From positions 2,699,001 through 2,763,000 of the forward strand of contig CP054837.1 in assembly GCA_028768525.1 (NCBI GenBank): a stretch of 64,000 nucleotides of DNA, read 5' to 3'. The notes below the pieces were generated by a model. The model did no database searches. It saw nothing but the letters and a program-made list of their open reading frames with translations, and was not told the DNA's origin. This document shows positions 1 to 8,702 of the stretch, in pieces (the first letter of the stretch is position 1; every line of letters starts with the position of its first letter). This DNA is from Desulfobacter sp. GTDB lineage: Bacteria > Desulfobacterota > Desulfobacteria > Desulfobacterales > Desulfobacteraceae. The position numbers and the translations under genes are program-made.

Positions 1-581
1 TGAATCAGCGCTTTTGGCGGAAACCGCACAAATCCCGACGAGCTTCCCGGTTCAAAAATAAACTCCGATATATCATGGGGAATCTCCTTGAGCAGCGGAC
101 AGGCTGGGTCGCAGCACGCATTCTTTTTGCATGCTTTGCATGGTTCCCAGTCGAAAACATACCAGGACCGGTTTCTGTCGGTAACAGAAGAATAGGCGCC
201 AAGGTATGAATCCTCAAGTGTCATGGAAATATTTTTTCCGGTGAGATGTTTTGATATCTGTCTCAGTATCTCTATGGCCTCGCTGCCAGAACAGAGAAAG
301 GTGCATTTTCCGTCATCAAAACCGATCCGCCGCAATATGGATTTTGAGGCTTTTTCAAGGATGTGGTTGGAGTAACAGAATCCGGCATGCACCAATGAAT
401 CAATTTGTTTCTTAACCGTTCTGTTTACCTGTTCATTATTGTGACCCAACGCCATGCACCAGGTCCCCGATTCCAAGTCAATAAACCGTTTTCCCCTATC
501 GTCGAACAGGTATACGCCCTGGCCGCCGACAATATTCGGAAGTTTGAGTTCATGTCCGGTACTGCTGAAAACGTGTTCCAT
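1..581 (-). CDS. Class III aminotransferase, N-terminal part (cut by window edge)
   Basis: The reading frame starts at an ATG (581-579) with an AGGAGG ribosome site four bases upstream and stays open to base 1, giving about 193 residues. The start EHVFSSTGHELKLPNIVGGQ, followed by GVYLFDDRGKRFIDLESG and CMALGHNNEQVN, is the typical N-terminus of PLP-dependent class III (omega) transaminases, where the protein's own description of its 'display' and the glycine-rich turn precede the cofactor domain. A CSGSEA motif further on corresponds to the phosphate-binding S-G-S/T-E-A segment. A cysteine-rich stretch (CKACKKNACCDPAC) between is unusual for the family. The PLP lysine lies beyond the window. 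Substrate cannot be told. It lies downstream of the LysR gene on the same strand, 175 bases away. Confidence 0.8.
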   Translation of the reverse strand, partial: MEHVFSSTGHELKLPNIVGGQGVYLFDDRGKRFIDLESGTWCMALGHNNEQVNRTVKKQIDSLVHAGFCYSNHILEKASKSILRRIGFDDGKCTFLCSGSEAIEILRQISKHLTGKNISMTLEDSYLGAYSSVTDRNRSWYVFDWEPCKACKKNACCDPACPLLKEIPHDISEFIFEPGSSSGFVRFPPKALI

Positions 582-756
582 ATATCCTCCTGTTTCCGAC
601 AAATGATAGTCTTTCGGCCCAGAATTCAACCCTTCTGCCCCACCTATCAATATTTCTTTGTATTTGTCCAGATACAGAATGATGAAAAAAAGTGCACCAC
701 AGTTTCACCCCCTGCAATCTTTATTGACTTCCGGAACCCGCCTCCACCGGAGCCGG

Positions 757-1665
757 TTAGAAAGGACCTGCGGCGGATACGTCCGGCAGGGTTTTCCGGA
801 TGTATTGCTTGAAATTGGCCAGTACCGGATGGGCAGTCCCTTTTAAATGACAAAGGTGCAGGGACAGCCTCGGCGTTTCTCCATTTATCGGCTTGAATAC
901 CACGCCCTTCCGCCGGCTCAGCGTACTGGACCGGGGGACAATGGCCAGGCCGAGCCCGGCCGCCACAAGGGGGATGGCACTGTGGTACGAGGATGTCTGC
1001 TGGACGATATCAGGGGTAAAACCGGCCAGGGAAAAAATACGCAGCCATTCGTTAAACAGGGCAGGCTGGATCTTCCGGGAAAAAAATATAATCTGTTCCC
1101 CCCTCAGCGAGCCCAGGGGCACCTGTGCTTTGCCGGCAAGGGGATGGTGGGAGGGAACGGCCAGCATATAGGCCTCTCTGTGAATAACGCGGGTATGGCA
1201 GCCGGAGGTGTCCTGGCCGAACAGCCGGACAATCCCGGCCTGAACCGACCCGTTCAGTATCGCCGACAGCTGGTCGCAGGTGTTCATCTGCGCAAGCCTT
1301 AATTCCACCTCAGGATATTCTTGTTTAAATCCCCGGATAATATCAGGCAGAAAGGAATCCATGGCCGGCCCGACATAGCCTATTGATATGGTTCCCCTGT
1401 CCCCCGCAGAAATCCGGGAAATATCCGTCCGGGCATTTTCCACCATACCCAGTATCTTCTCCGCATGCCGGACAAGCGCCTTTCCGGGCTCAGTCAGTTT
1501 TACCATCCGCTTGTTCCGGATAAAAAGCGGCACCCCGAGTTCCTGTTCCAGCTTTATGATCTGCTGGCTCAGGGGCGGCTGGGAGATATTCAGGGTTTTT
1601 GCAGCCCTGCCGAAATGCAGTTCCCGGGCCACGGCCAGAAAATATCGTAAAAGGCGCAATTCCAT
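757..1665 (-). CDS. LysR-family transcriptional regulator
   Basis: This 302-residue protein begins MELRLLRYFLAVARELHFGR, the standard LysR winged-helix start, with the HTH over about residues 1-60 and an effector-binding domain over about 90-295. A longer frame with a GTG start at 1731 exists, but the conserved family start at 1665 is preferred; only a GGGA lies close upstream. Family members bind their own promoter region and activate a divergent gene when a small aromatic or acidic ligand binds. Here the divergent neighbour is the carboxymuconolactone-decarboxylase-like gene at 1776, 110 bases away, which is the most likely target. The class III aminotransferase lies downstream on the same strand. 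Ligand unknown. Confidence 0.88.
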   Translation of the reverse strand: MELRLLRYFLAVARELHFGRAAKTLNISQPPLSQQIIKLEQELGVPLFIRNKRMVKLTEPGKALVRHAEKILGMVENARTDISRISAGDRGTISIGYVGPAMDSFLPDIIRGFKQEYPEVELRLAQMNTCDQLSAILNGSVQAGIVRLFGQDTSGCHTRVIHREAYMLAVPSHHPLAGKAQVPLGSLRGEQIIFFSRKIQPALFNEWLRIFSLAGFTPDIVQQTSSYHSAIPLVAAGLGLAIVPRSSTLSRRKGVVFKPINGETPRLSLHLCHLKGTAHPVLANFKQYIRKTLPDVSAAGPF

Positions 1666-1775
1666 TCCCTGTATATAATACAAAATACATATTACTGAAA
1701 GTCTATAAATATATTGGATGTATTTTTCCACCTGGTTTAACCTGGCCCTGAACCCGATAAAAAAGGAGAGAAATC

Positions 1776-2159
1776 ATGACGCCATCATCACGTGAAAAAG
1801 GATTAAAGGCATTGAAACAAATCACCGGGGCCACGGGAGAGCAGGTAATAGAGAGCCTCAAGGATACCGCCCCGGAACTGGCCGACTGGATCATCGATTT
1901 CGGTTATGGTGAGGTCTTTTCAAGAACGGGCCTGGACATGAAATCAAGGGAGCTTGCCACGGTTGCGGCATTAACGGCCATGGGCACGGCGGCTCCCCAG
2001 TTAAAGGTGCATATCCACGGCGCCCTCAATGTCGGATGCAAAAAAGGGCAGATCATTGAGGTGATTCTTCAAATGGCCGTATATGCCGGATTCCCGGCGG
2101 CAATCAACGGGGTCAATGCCGCCCGGGACGTTTTCAGAGAAAAAGAGATTCTGGATTAA
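1776..2159 (+). CDS. Carboxymuconolactone decarboxylase-family protein
   Basis: 127 residues with the all-helical CMD/AhpD fold signature. The segment ELATVAALTAMGTAAPQLKV followed by HIHGALNVGCKKGQIIEVIL and ending NGVNAARDVF matches PcaC-like proteins. Only one cysteine lies in the active-site helix (VGCKKG), so it lacks the CxxC of AhpD peroxidase-reducing proteins and is more like the decarboxylase or uncharacterised branch. An AGGAG ribosome site is placed seven bases before the ATG. It is divergent from the LysR gene and is probably controlled by it. The true reaction cannot be inferred; no other beta-ketoadipate pathway gene is visible here, so a decarboxylase role in that pathway is not supported. 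Confidence 0.85.
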   Translation: MTPSSREKGLKALKQITGATGEQVIESLKDTAPELADWIIDFGYGEVFSRTGLDMKSRELATVAALTAMGTAAPQLKVHIHGALNVGCKKGQIIEVILQMAVYAGFPAAINGVNAARDVFREKEILD

Positions 2160-2287
2160 AGGGCTTTAAGGCGTTGTCGCCCATGCCCCGGAAGCGGGAC
2201 CTCATGGAAATCCGGGCGGGGAAGCATTGCAGCCTGGCCACGCCATTACCTGGCAAAGGAAAAGGACACGGCAACCGGGTCAACGCC

Positions 2288-3712
2288 TTAAATCAGATCG
2301 GATACCATCTTACCCAGCGCCTTGACCGCCCACCGGGTGGTGTCAGACCACATGGCCGCATTCAAGCGGATGAAATGCCGGAATTGATCCGTGGTGGAAA
2401 AAATGGCTCCCGGTGCAATGGAGATCCCTTGACGGGCGGCCATACTGTACAATTTAAGGCTGTCCACCGACCCCGGAAGCTCAATCCAAAGGGTAAACCC
2501 GCCCTCAGGCCGCGTAATCCTGGTCCCGGAAGGAAAGTGACGCCCGACGGCATTGGACATCTGAAGGACTTTTTTGGCATATTCCTTCTGGATTTTTCGA
2601 AGATGGTTGTCATACCCGCCGCTGACAAGGAATTCCGCCATGGCCAGCTGGGTCGGGGTAGGCGTGGCAATATTGATCACCAGTTTTTGATACATCACCG
2701 CATCAAAATGGCGGCCCGGAACAATCCAGCCGACCCTGTATCCCGGGGCAATACTTTTTGAAAATGAAGCGCAGAGCAGGGAATGGCCCTGGTCATCCCA
2801 GGATTTTATCATTGAGGGGCGATGGCCGGAAAAAGAAAGGTCACCGTTGATATCGTCTTCAATCAGAGGCACCCCGGCCCGTTTCACCACTTGCAAAAGC
2901 GCCTGCTTCGCCTCATCCGGCATGCAGTTGCCAAGGGGATTATTGAAGTTGGAAAGAATGAGGCATGCGGCCACGGAGTGCCGTTCCAAGGCCTTTTCGA
3001 GCAGATCAATTTCAATGCCCCGGGTCGGGCACATGGGGATTTCAAGCACTTTAAGCCCCAAATTTTGAATCATCTGCAGGAAATTAAAATAAATCGGGGT
3101 GCCGATGGCAAGGGTATCCCCCTTTTGGCAAAGGGTTTTCAGGGCCAGAAAAACCGCTTCGCTGGCCCCATTGGTGATGATGATTTCCTCCGGATTCACG
3201 GAACACCCGGCCCGGACCATCCGTTTGGAGATCTGTGTGCGCAGCCGTTTGTTCCCGGGTGTCACGGCATAACCAATGCTTGCCCCGGGGAACCGCCTGT
3301 TCTCCGAAGCCAGCATGCGGTTCAGTTTTTTTACCGGAATCAGTTCCGGATCGGGTATGGCCGCTCCAAACTGAATGAGATCGGGATTCATCACATCACC
3401 CATCACCCGCATCACCACTTCGCTGTCTGTGATTTCAGTCGGATTCAGCGGCCTGCGGCTATGGCTGTATTGGGGGCCTGCAGGGATACCGGGCAGGCGC
3501 GGGCAGACATAGTAGCCGGACTGCGGCCTGGATTCGATGGCGCGCCGGTCTTCAAGAAATCCGTAAGCCGTTTTCACCGTATTTATGCTGACCTTGAACT
3601 GACGGCTTAAGGCCCGGATGGACGGGATCCGCTCGCCGGGCTGAAAGGTGCCTTCATCCACCAGGCTTAAAATTTTTTCCGCAACATTTTCATACAGAGG
3701 CTTTTTTCTCAT
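2288..3712 (-). CDS. MocR-type regulator (GntR HTH fused to aminotransferase domain)
   Basis: 474 residues. Residues 1-70 form a GntR-type winged helix (PLYENVAEKILSLVDEG, then PGERIPSIRALSRQFKVSIN). Residues about 100-470 are a fold-type I aminotransferase domain, with ITNGASEA near 180-186, the Asp pair in LIEDDI and the PLP lysine in SFSKS (K319). MocR proteins use PLP or a PLP-substrate adduct as effector and usually control a neighbouring metabolic or transport gene. The start at 3712 is chosen because it has a GGGAGA ribosome site and the correct HTH start; the frame is open further upstream (to 3799). It overlaps the end of the DMT exporter gene by 23 bases on the same strand, so the two are one operon. 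Effector unknown. Confidence 0.9.
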   Translation of the reverse strand: MRKKPLYENVAEKILSLVDEGTFQPGERIPSIRALSRQFKVSINTVKTAYGFLEDRRAIESRPQSGYYVCPRLPGIPAGPQYSHSRRPLNPTEITDSEVVMRVMGDVMNPDLIQFGAAIPDPELIPVKKLNRMLASENRRFPGASIGYAVTPGNKRLRTQISKRMVRAGCSVNPEEIIITNGASEAVFLALKTLCQKGDTLAIGTPIYFNFLQMIQNLGLKVLEIPMCPTRGIEIDLLEKALERHSVAACLILSNFNNPLGNCMPDEAKQALLQVVKRAGVPLIEDDINGDLSFSGHRPSMIKSWDDQGHSLLCASFSKSIAPGYRVGWIVPGRHFDAVMYQKLVINIATPTPTQLAMAEFLVSGGYDNHLRKIQKEYAKKVLQMSNAVGRHFPSGTRITRPEGGFTLWIELPGSVDSLKLYSMAARQGISIAPGAIFSTTDQFRHFIRLNAAMWSDTTRWAVKALGKMVSDLI

Positions 3713-4700
3713 AATTCTCCCTGCAGGGGCGTGGGGTGCTGGCAATGAAATCCGAAGGCAGCGCAGAGGGTTTTGCTCCCCATGGAAGAATTCCCGCAAG
3801 GCCCTTTACGCCTGTTTTCATCTCCTCAATGGAGATTTTTTTCATCATAAACAGGTTCCCGCAAAGAATCAATCCGACACCGGCAAAGGCCTCGCTGCTC
3901 CAATGGTAATCTTCCCAGATGGTTGAAATGATAAGGGCGACAATGGGAAAAATCAGGGTGGCGTAAGCAGCCCGGTCCGCTCCGATGCGCCCGATCAGGG
4001 ACAGGTAGCAGCCAAAGGCCACAATTGAGCCGAAAAGGGCAAGGTAAACCAGGGCCCCTAAATATTCCAAGGACAGATCCAATACAAATGGCTTACCTGA
4101 CAGGGACGCAACGGCCAGCATCAGCAAGGCGCCGTAAGTCATTCCCCAGGCATTGGTTTGAACAACGGGAAGGCCATTTTTTTGATTCCTGGCGGAGATG
4201 ATGTTGCCCAGGGAGGCCAGAAGGGTGGCAGCGAATGCAACGGCAATGCCTACCAGGGCCTTGTCTTCCCAATGAAAGGCATGGAACTCCGGCTTAAAAA
4301 CCAGCACAATGCCGCATAATCCGAAAATCCCGCCCACGATGATTCTTGCGTCAAAGGGGGACTTGAGAAAAACGGCGCCATTAATCATGTTAAAAATGAG
4401 AACCGTGGAAAAAATAACGGCGGCCAGACCGCTGGTGATATAAAGTTCCGACACATAGAACAGCCAATAGTTCAATGCAAAGAGGAAAAGGCCCTGGAGC
4501 GCCATGAACAAATGCTCTTTTAAGGTAAAGCGCATGTTCAGGCGCCGGAGGGCACACCAGATCATCAACATAACCGCAGCCAGGGAGAATCGATAGGCCA
4601 CCGAAAGGATGGGGTCAACCCGCCCCAGTTGGAACTTGATACCGATCCAGGTCGATCCCCATATCAAAACAGTCAACGCATAGTAAATAATGTTTTTCAC
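3690..4700 (-). CDS. EamA/DMT-family transporter
   Basis: 336 residues with about ten hydrophobic segments arranged as two EamA repeats. The N-terminus ALTVLIWGSTWIGIKFQLG, the SVAYRFSLAAVMLM segment and the second-repeat ATLIFPIVALIISTIWE are typical of drug/metabolite exporters of the inner membrane (amino-acid, metabolite or drug efflux). The start is a GTG at 4700 with an AGGAA upstream; the nearby ATG at 4710 is in another frame. The C-terminal 50 residues after the last membrane segment are long and contain the overlap with the MocR start. MocR-linked DMT genes commonly export an amino compound sensed by the regulator; that link is inference from the neighbourhood. Confidence 0.85.
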   Translation of the reverse strand: MKNIIYYALTVLIWGSTWIGIKFQLGRVDPILSVAYRFSLAAVMLMIWCALRRLNMRFTLKEHLFMALQGLFLFALNYWLFYVSELYITSGLAAVIFSTVLIFNMINGAVFLKSPFDARIIVGGIFGLCGIVLVFKPEFHAFHWEDKALVGIAVAFAATLLASLGNIISARNQKNGLPVVQTNAWGMTYGALLMLAVASLSGKPFVLDLSLEYLGALVYLALFGSIVAFGCYLSLIGRIGADRAAYATLIFPIVALIISTIWEDYHWSSEAFAGVGLILCGNLFMMKKISIEEMKTGVKGLAGILPWGAKPSALPSDFIASTPRPCRENYEKKASV

Positions 4701-4772
4701 GGCTTTTCATTTCCTTTGAGTCTGGTTATTGGCTTATGCCTGAAATTTTATAATCTTTTGATTAAACAACAA

Positions 4773-4859
4773 GATACAATTCCGCAGATAAAAATAGGAT
4801 ACAATTTAAAAAAAATTTTTTTGGGCAGGATACAAAACAATGATTTAAAAATTGTATCC
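4773..4859. promoter_or_regulatory. Cluster of four GATACAA-type repeats upstream of the DMT-MocR operon
   Basis: Three direct copies (GATACAATT at 4773, GGATACAATTT at 4797, GGATACAAAA at 4828) and one inverted copy (AATTGTATCC at 4850) lie 70-160 bases before the exporter start, around an A8/T7 tract. MocR regulators characteristically bind short direct repeats of this sort, so this is the likely operator for the regulator encoded by the same operon. Confidence 0.55.
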
Positions 4860-4959
4860 CTTGCTGAAAAGCAGATTTATGGTACCTGGGAATACTTCAG
4901 AAAGAATGGTGCGGATACGGCAATGGCCGTATTTATAATGCCGTTGGATATTCCGATGG

Positions 4960-5124
4960 TTATATTGCTGATTCCTGCTCGTAAATCAGTTCACCGCAAA
5001 ACGGGCAAAAGACCATTTGGTTCTCTTCTCTGCTCCCCTCGAAAAAAAACCATTCACCACCGCACTCGGATTCATAATGCGTTTCATTTTCATCAATTAC
5101 AAGTTCCCATTCGCATTTTTTCAT
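4960..5124 (-). CDS. Small zinc-ribbon protein (54 residues)
   Basis: A short frame starts MKKCEWELVIDENETHYESE, continues through ECGGEWFFFEGS and ends with MVFCPFCGELIYEQESAI. Four cysteines (C4, C21, and the CPFC pair near residues 41-44) make a plausible zinc ribbon. Proteins of this layout (an ECG...EWFFFEG core and a CPFCG knuckle near the C-terminus) occur as small free-standing proteins in many proteobacteria, with no assigned role. The gene is easily missed because it is so short. The ATG follows a weak ribosome site. It is isolated, between the DMT-MocR operon promoter region and the XRE regulator gene. Confidence 0.65.
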   Translation of the reverse strand: MKKCEWELVIDENETHYESECGGEWFFFEGSREENQMVFCPFCGELIYEQESAI

Positions 5125-5429
5125 AGTTCTGTCCTGTATGTGAAAAAATTAAACTTCCATTTACAGAAAAAAGAATAGCCAAAAGCGAAAATACTTAACA
5201 AACTAGATGAATATGAACCTGATGTTGCTTGAGCAGGTGTCCCAAATTGGAATTGAAAAACCCATAACTTCCATTTGGATGGAGATATGAATCTATACTA
5301 TAGCAAATCTTAGCGTAAAGCAAATTTGTTGTGAGCAATGCTGGGGCATTGGGAATGATCTTGCGGCCCAATCAGAAAGAGGCGGATGCCGCCAAGTATG
5401 GCCAAGGTTCAAAGTAAAAATTCAAAAAC
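5125..5429. other. Intergenic stretch, no gene seen
   Basis: About 300 bases between the small zinc-ribbon gene and the end of the XRE regulator gene. No convincing reading frame, repeat or terminator was found. Confidence 0.5.
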
Positions 5430-6608
5430 TCAGATAGAATCCTGCTGCCTGTTATTTTTTTCCAGAGCGCTGACAACCGTCCCGGACAAAAGCCCTGACG
5501 CAACAGAGCGCTTCAGGGCTTCTTTTACGGGTGCCTGCCAGGGCCGGTGATCCACCCGGATATAGGCAGCGCTGTTTTCCCGGATATTCATGGATTCATA
5601 GGGTTCGTTCTTCTCCTGGGCCAGGCCGGTGAATATGTCCCCTGTTTTATCGCTGCAGGCGGTGAGCGCCTCCTGGGAGCCAGGGCAAAGCATCCGATAG
5701 CGGGCCTCGTTCATGGCCACGCAGACGATGTCCGGCATATCCCCGATCCGGGTGACATATTTGGCCTGCCTGGAAAAGCCCATGGGATAGACATGGGATT
5801 TATGGCAGGGAATCACGTCGATCTCTCCCTCATCAAAGGCCCGGTTGAGGTCCTCCCAATGTACGGAGACCGGCTCGGCCCCCATCAGGCGCCAATACAG
5901 CTTAAGCACCTCTGACTCATAGATCCGCACCCGCCGTCCCCGGATATCTGCGGGAGAAAACACGGGGGTTCTGGAGACCAACACCCGCTCCACCCCACGG
6001 AACCAGTTCCACCTCGGATTGATGAACCGAACCCCCTGGTCCGTGAGGGGTCTGGTAAAGTTATCCCGGAAAAAATCTGACGCCAGGAATCTTAGCTGAT
6101 GGTCCATGGCGGGGAATATATAGGGCAGGGCAAACAGGTCAAAATCCGGTACACAGGCCCGAAACAATGCCAGATCATCCATGAAAAGGTGGATGGAACC
6201 GTTTTTCAGGTGCTCGACGGGATTGACGCCGCCGCCCAACTGATCCGCCTCCAGCCGCACCAGGGAGAGCTGTCCATCCGTTGCGCTACGGACATCTTTG
6301 GCCAGCCGTATGACACTCTCCTTTTCCGGCCCTTCCCCCAGATTCAGGGTGCCGATGATGTGGGTGGTCTCTTCCTTTTGAAACAGATAATCCACGGGCC
6401 GGCGAAAAAACCGGCAGATCAGGGAAAGGGCCTTGATGGAAATGGCAGCTTTTCCGGTCTCAATCTTGGACAGGTGCCCCTGGGAGATGCCGATGTGGCC
6501 GGACAATTGGATCAGGCTCAGGCCCTTTGCCTTTCTGAGTTCACGGATCTTGGATCCCACACTTTCCTGAATTCTCAGCTCGCTCTGATCTGCCGTTTCC
6601 TGTGCCAT
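5430..6608 (-). CDS. XRE-family regulator fused to a TRAP-type solute-binding (DctP-like) domain
   Basis: 392 residues. About residues 16-72 are a classical Cro/C1 helix-turn-helix (SKIRELRKAKGLSLIQLSGH, then GISQGHLSKIETGKAAIS). From about residue 83 onward the chain looks like a DctP-family TRAP solute-binding protein: a VRSATDGQLSLVRLEADQLG segment, DLFALPYIFP, then FSPADIRGRRVRIYESEVLK and a DVIPCH segment. There is no signal peptide, so the binding domain must work in the cytoplasm, most simply as a ligand sensor for the HTH. A GGGAGG ribosome site precedes the ATG by three bases. The gene is divergent from the Dpp-type operon, which is the likely target. This pairing of domains is uncommon. 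Confidence 0.8.
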   Translation of the reverse strand: MAQETADQSELRIQESVGSKIRELRKAKGLSLIQLSGHIGISQGHLSKIETGKAAISIKALSLICRFFRRPVDYLFQKEETTHIIGTLNLGEGPEKESVIRLAKDVRSATDGQLSLVRLEADQLGGGVNPVEHLKNGSIHLFMDDLALFRACVPDFDLFALPYIFPAMDHQLRFLASDFFRDNFTRPLTDQGVRFINPRWNWFRGVERVLVSRTPVFSPADIRGRRVRIYESEVLKLYWRLMGAEPVSVHWEDLNRAFDEGEIDVIPCHKSHVYPMGFSRQAKYVTRIGDMPDIVCVAMNEARYRMLCPGSQEALTACSDKTGDIFTGLAQEKNEPYESMNIRENSAAYIRVDHRPWQAPVKEALKRSVASGLLSGTVVSALEKNNRQQDSI

Positions 6609-6659
6609 GTGCCTCCCTGTGTAAATTTAATCTAATTCCCTTTGCTTTTTTCATATCAC

Positions 6660-6676
6660 ATGGGAAAATTTCCCAT
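6660..6676. promoter_or_regulatory. Palindrome ATGGGAAA-a-TTTCCCAT (operator candidate)
   Basis: A perfect 8+1+8 palindrome 52 bases upstream of the XRE regulator start, placed where an autoregulatory operator would sit. The only evidence is symmetry and position. Confidence 0.4.
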
Positions 6677-6824
6677 CAAGAATATTTTTTTATTTATGCG
6701 GTCACGCCCCCGGCATCCCGGGGGACCTGGCCAGACAAATTTATAATGTACGCGAAATCAATCCCATTTCTCTGCGTCGCGCCCAAGGTAGCACCATCGC
6801 GATAAGAATATTTTCTGCGATATA

Positions 6825-6879
6825 TCTAAGATATCTTAGAAAAAATTATTCTTGACAAGCACATATCGCATGAATTAAT
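6825..6879 (+). promoter_or_regulatory. 16-bp perfect palindrome plus -35/-10 candidate before the Dpp-type operon
   Basis: TCTAAGATATCTTAGA at 6825-6840 is a perfect palindrome. Twelve bases further on lies TTGACA (6852-6857), followed after 16 bases by ATTAAT (6874-6879), a fair sigma-70 promoter for the operon starting at 7020. A palindrome just upstream of -35 suggests an activator or repressor site, most simply for the divergent XRE regulator. Confidence 0.45.
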
Positions 6880-6938
6880 CAATTTTATGAAAATTATATT
6901 ATGCATTTAGTTAAGTAAGCGGCAGCACTGGCGGATTT

Positions 6939-6966
6939 GCCGGCCGCCGTCCCGATTGCGGCCGGC
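6939..6966 (+). promoter_or_regulatory. GC-rich leader hairpin upstream of the binding-protein gene
   Basis: GCCGGCCGC and GCGGCCGGC form a perfect 9-bp stem with a 10-base loop in the presumed 5' leader, about 55 bases before the ATG at 7020. No T tract follows, so it is not a terminator; it may affect mRNA stability. Confidence 0.35.
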
Positions 6967-7019
6967 AGCCACGACCCTGAACGCCGGTTGACAACCACCT
7001 TTATTGAAATGGAGAAACC

Positions 7020-8624
7020 ATGAAAAAAAAGTTAACGATTCTTTTGTCGGTTCTTGCCATCGGCATGCTGGCCTGCACCAATGCATGGGCCGCCCGCACC
7101 GGCGGCACCTTTGTTTTCTGCGCCCCCTACGGAGGAGATGTATTCTCCCTTGACATGCAGCGCACGGGCAACACCCAGGATTACATCGTGGGGCTGAACA
7201 TTTTCCGAAGCCTCTACAAATGGGACGCGGCCCAGAACAAACCGGTTCTTGCACTGGCGACTGCCGTCGATGTCTCCGAAGACGGCATGGTTTACACCTT
7301 CAAACTCAGACACGATGTTAAATTCCACAACGGCAGGACCATGACCGCCGACGACATCATCTACTCCTATAACCGGATCATGGCCCCCGCAACCGCCTCC
7401 TCCGCGGCCTCATATGTGGGAGTCATCAAAGGGGCAAAGGCGGTGCAGGACGGCAAGGCCCAGACCATTTCCGGCCTGAAAAAGATAGACGATTTCACCC
7501 TTCAAATCACCCTGGACCACGTTGCGGACCTGGGATACCAGCTTTATAAAATCGAAGCCGCCATTGTACCCAAAGAGGAAATCCAGGCCAAAGGGGACGC
7601 CTTCGGAACCGCACCCGTGGGCTGCGGTCCCTTCAGATTCGTCAAATGGATCAAAGGCAGCGAGATCGTCCTGGAAAAATTCGACGGTTATTTTGAACCG
7701 GGCAAACCCTATATCGACAAACTGGTCTATAAAATCATGCCCGAAGGCTCTGCCCGGGACATGGCTTTCCGGGCCAGGGAACTGGATGCCAACCTGGTGG
7801 GCGGCGCCCAGTACGATGTCTACCAGCGGGATCCTGAAATTTCCAAAAACATGATCGAAGTGGCTGAAATGTACACCCGGTTCATGGGATTCAACCAGGC
7901 CTATGCCCCCCTTGCCGACAAACGGGTCCGCCAGGCCATCAACCATGCCCTGAACTCCGAGCTGATCATCAAAAAACTGCTCAAGAACAAGGCCTTCAAA
8001 GCCACCTCATTTCTGCCCACATCCTCCCCGGCTTTTGATCCGGAACTGGCCCCCTATGCCTATGACCTGAAAAAGGCCAAGGCACTGATGGCCGAAGCCG
8101 GTTATGCCGGTGGATTCGACCTTGAAGTTCTGGCCACCAACTCCCAGTCCTACGGGGTCCGGGTGGTGGAAGCCATCATCCCCTTCCTGAAGAAAATCGG
8201 CATCCGGGTCAAACCCCAGCAGCTTGAAGGCGGCATGCTTTCCCAGCGCCTGAAAAAAGGCGATTACCAGGCCTTTATCTGGTCCCTGGAATCCGGCCCC
8301 GACCCCCTGGCGTCCCTGAACCGGTTCCACTCCAGGACCCTGCCCTCTTCCGGCAACTATATTGCTTATGCGAATCCCGTATTCGATGGGCTCCTGGACC
8401 AGGCAAAAATAGAAAAGGATCCGGCAAAACGCCTGGACCTGCTCAAACAGGCCGACCGGTTCTTCTTTGAAGATGCCCCGGGCTGGTTCTTCAACTACAA
8501 CAAGGCCATCATCGCCTACCAGCCCTGGGTCAACGGCGTGGAAGCCGTTGCCATTGAGATGATGCTCCAGGATTTTACCAACCTGTGGCTCAATGAAACC
8601 TCTCCCAGGGCAACTGCCAAATAG
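7020..8624 (+). CDS. ABC transporter periplasmic binding protein, family 5 (Dpp/Opp type)
   Basis: 534 residues with a clear signal peptide (MKKKLTILLSVLAIGMLACT, cleavage likely after NAWA). The mature part has the SBP_bac_5 signature: RTGGTFVFCAPYGGDVFSLD, LATAVDVSEDGMVYTFKLRH and DVKFHNGRTMTADDIIYSYN near residues 90-120. Family members bind peptides, nickel, opines or other amides in the periplasm and deliver them to the DppBC-type permease. It is the first gene of a seven-gene operon that includes two permeases, two ATPases and two amidohydrolases, so the ligand is probably an amide or cyclic amide that is hydrolysed after uptake. It is divergent from the XRE/TRAP-domain regulator. Confidence 0.9.
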   Translation: MKKKLTILLSVLAIGMLACTNAWAARTGGTFVFCAPYGGDVFSLDMQRTGNTQDYIVGLNIFRSLYKWDAAQNKPVLALATAVDVSEDGMVYTFKLRHDVKFHNGRTMTADDIIYSYNRIMAPATASSAASYVGVIKGAKAVQDGKAQTISGLKKIDDFTLQITLDHVADLGYQLYKIEAAIVPKEEIQAKGDAFGTAPVGCGPFRFVKWIKGSEIVLEKFDGYFEPGKPYIDKLVYKIMPEGSARDMAFRARELDANLVGGAQYDVYQRDPEISKNMIEVAEMYTRFMGFNQAYAPLADKRVRQAINHALNSELIIKKLLKNKAFKATSFLPTSSPAFDPELAPYAYDLKKAKALMAEAGYAGGFDLEVLATNSQSYGVRVVEAIIPFLKKIGIRVKPQQLEGGMLSQRLKKGDYQAFIWSLESGPDPLASLNRFHSRTLPSSGNYIAYANPVFDGLLDQAKIEKDPAKRLDLLKQADRFFFEDAPGWFFNYNKAIIAYQPWVNGVEAVAIEMMLQDFTNLWLNETSPRATAK

Positions 8625-8702
8625 ATCATTGCCGGCAGATGAAAACTCCGGGCAGGGCGCATTTCCCCCTGTCCGGACCATTTTTATACCGAAAGATTGA
8701 CC

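Noticed and set aside
2174..3610. Frames of 195 and 262 codons on the + strand
   Set aside because: Antisense to the MocR gene, which has full motif support.
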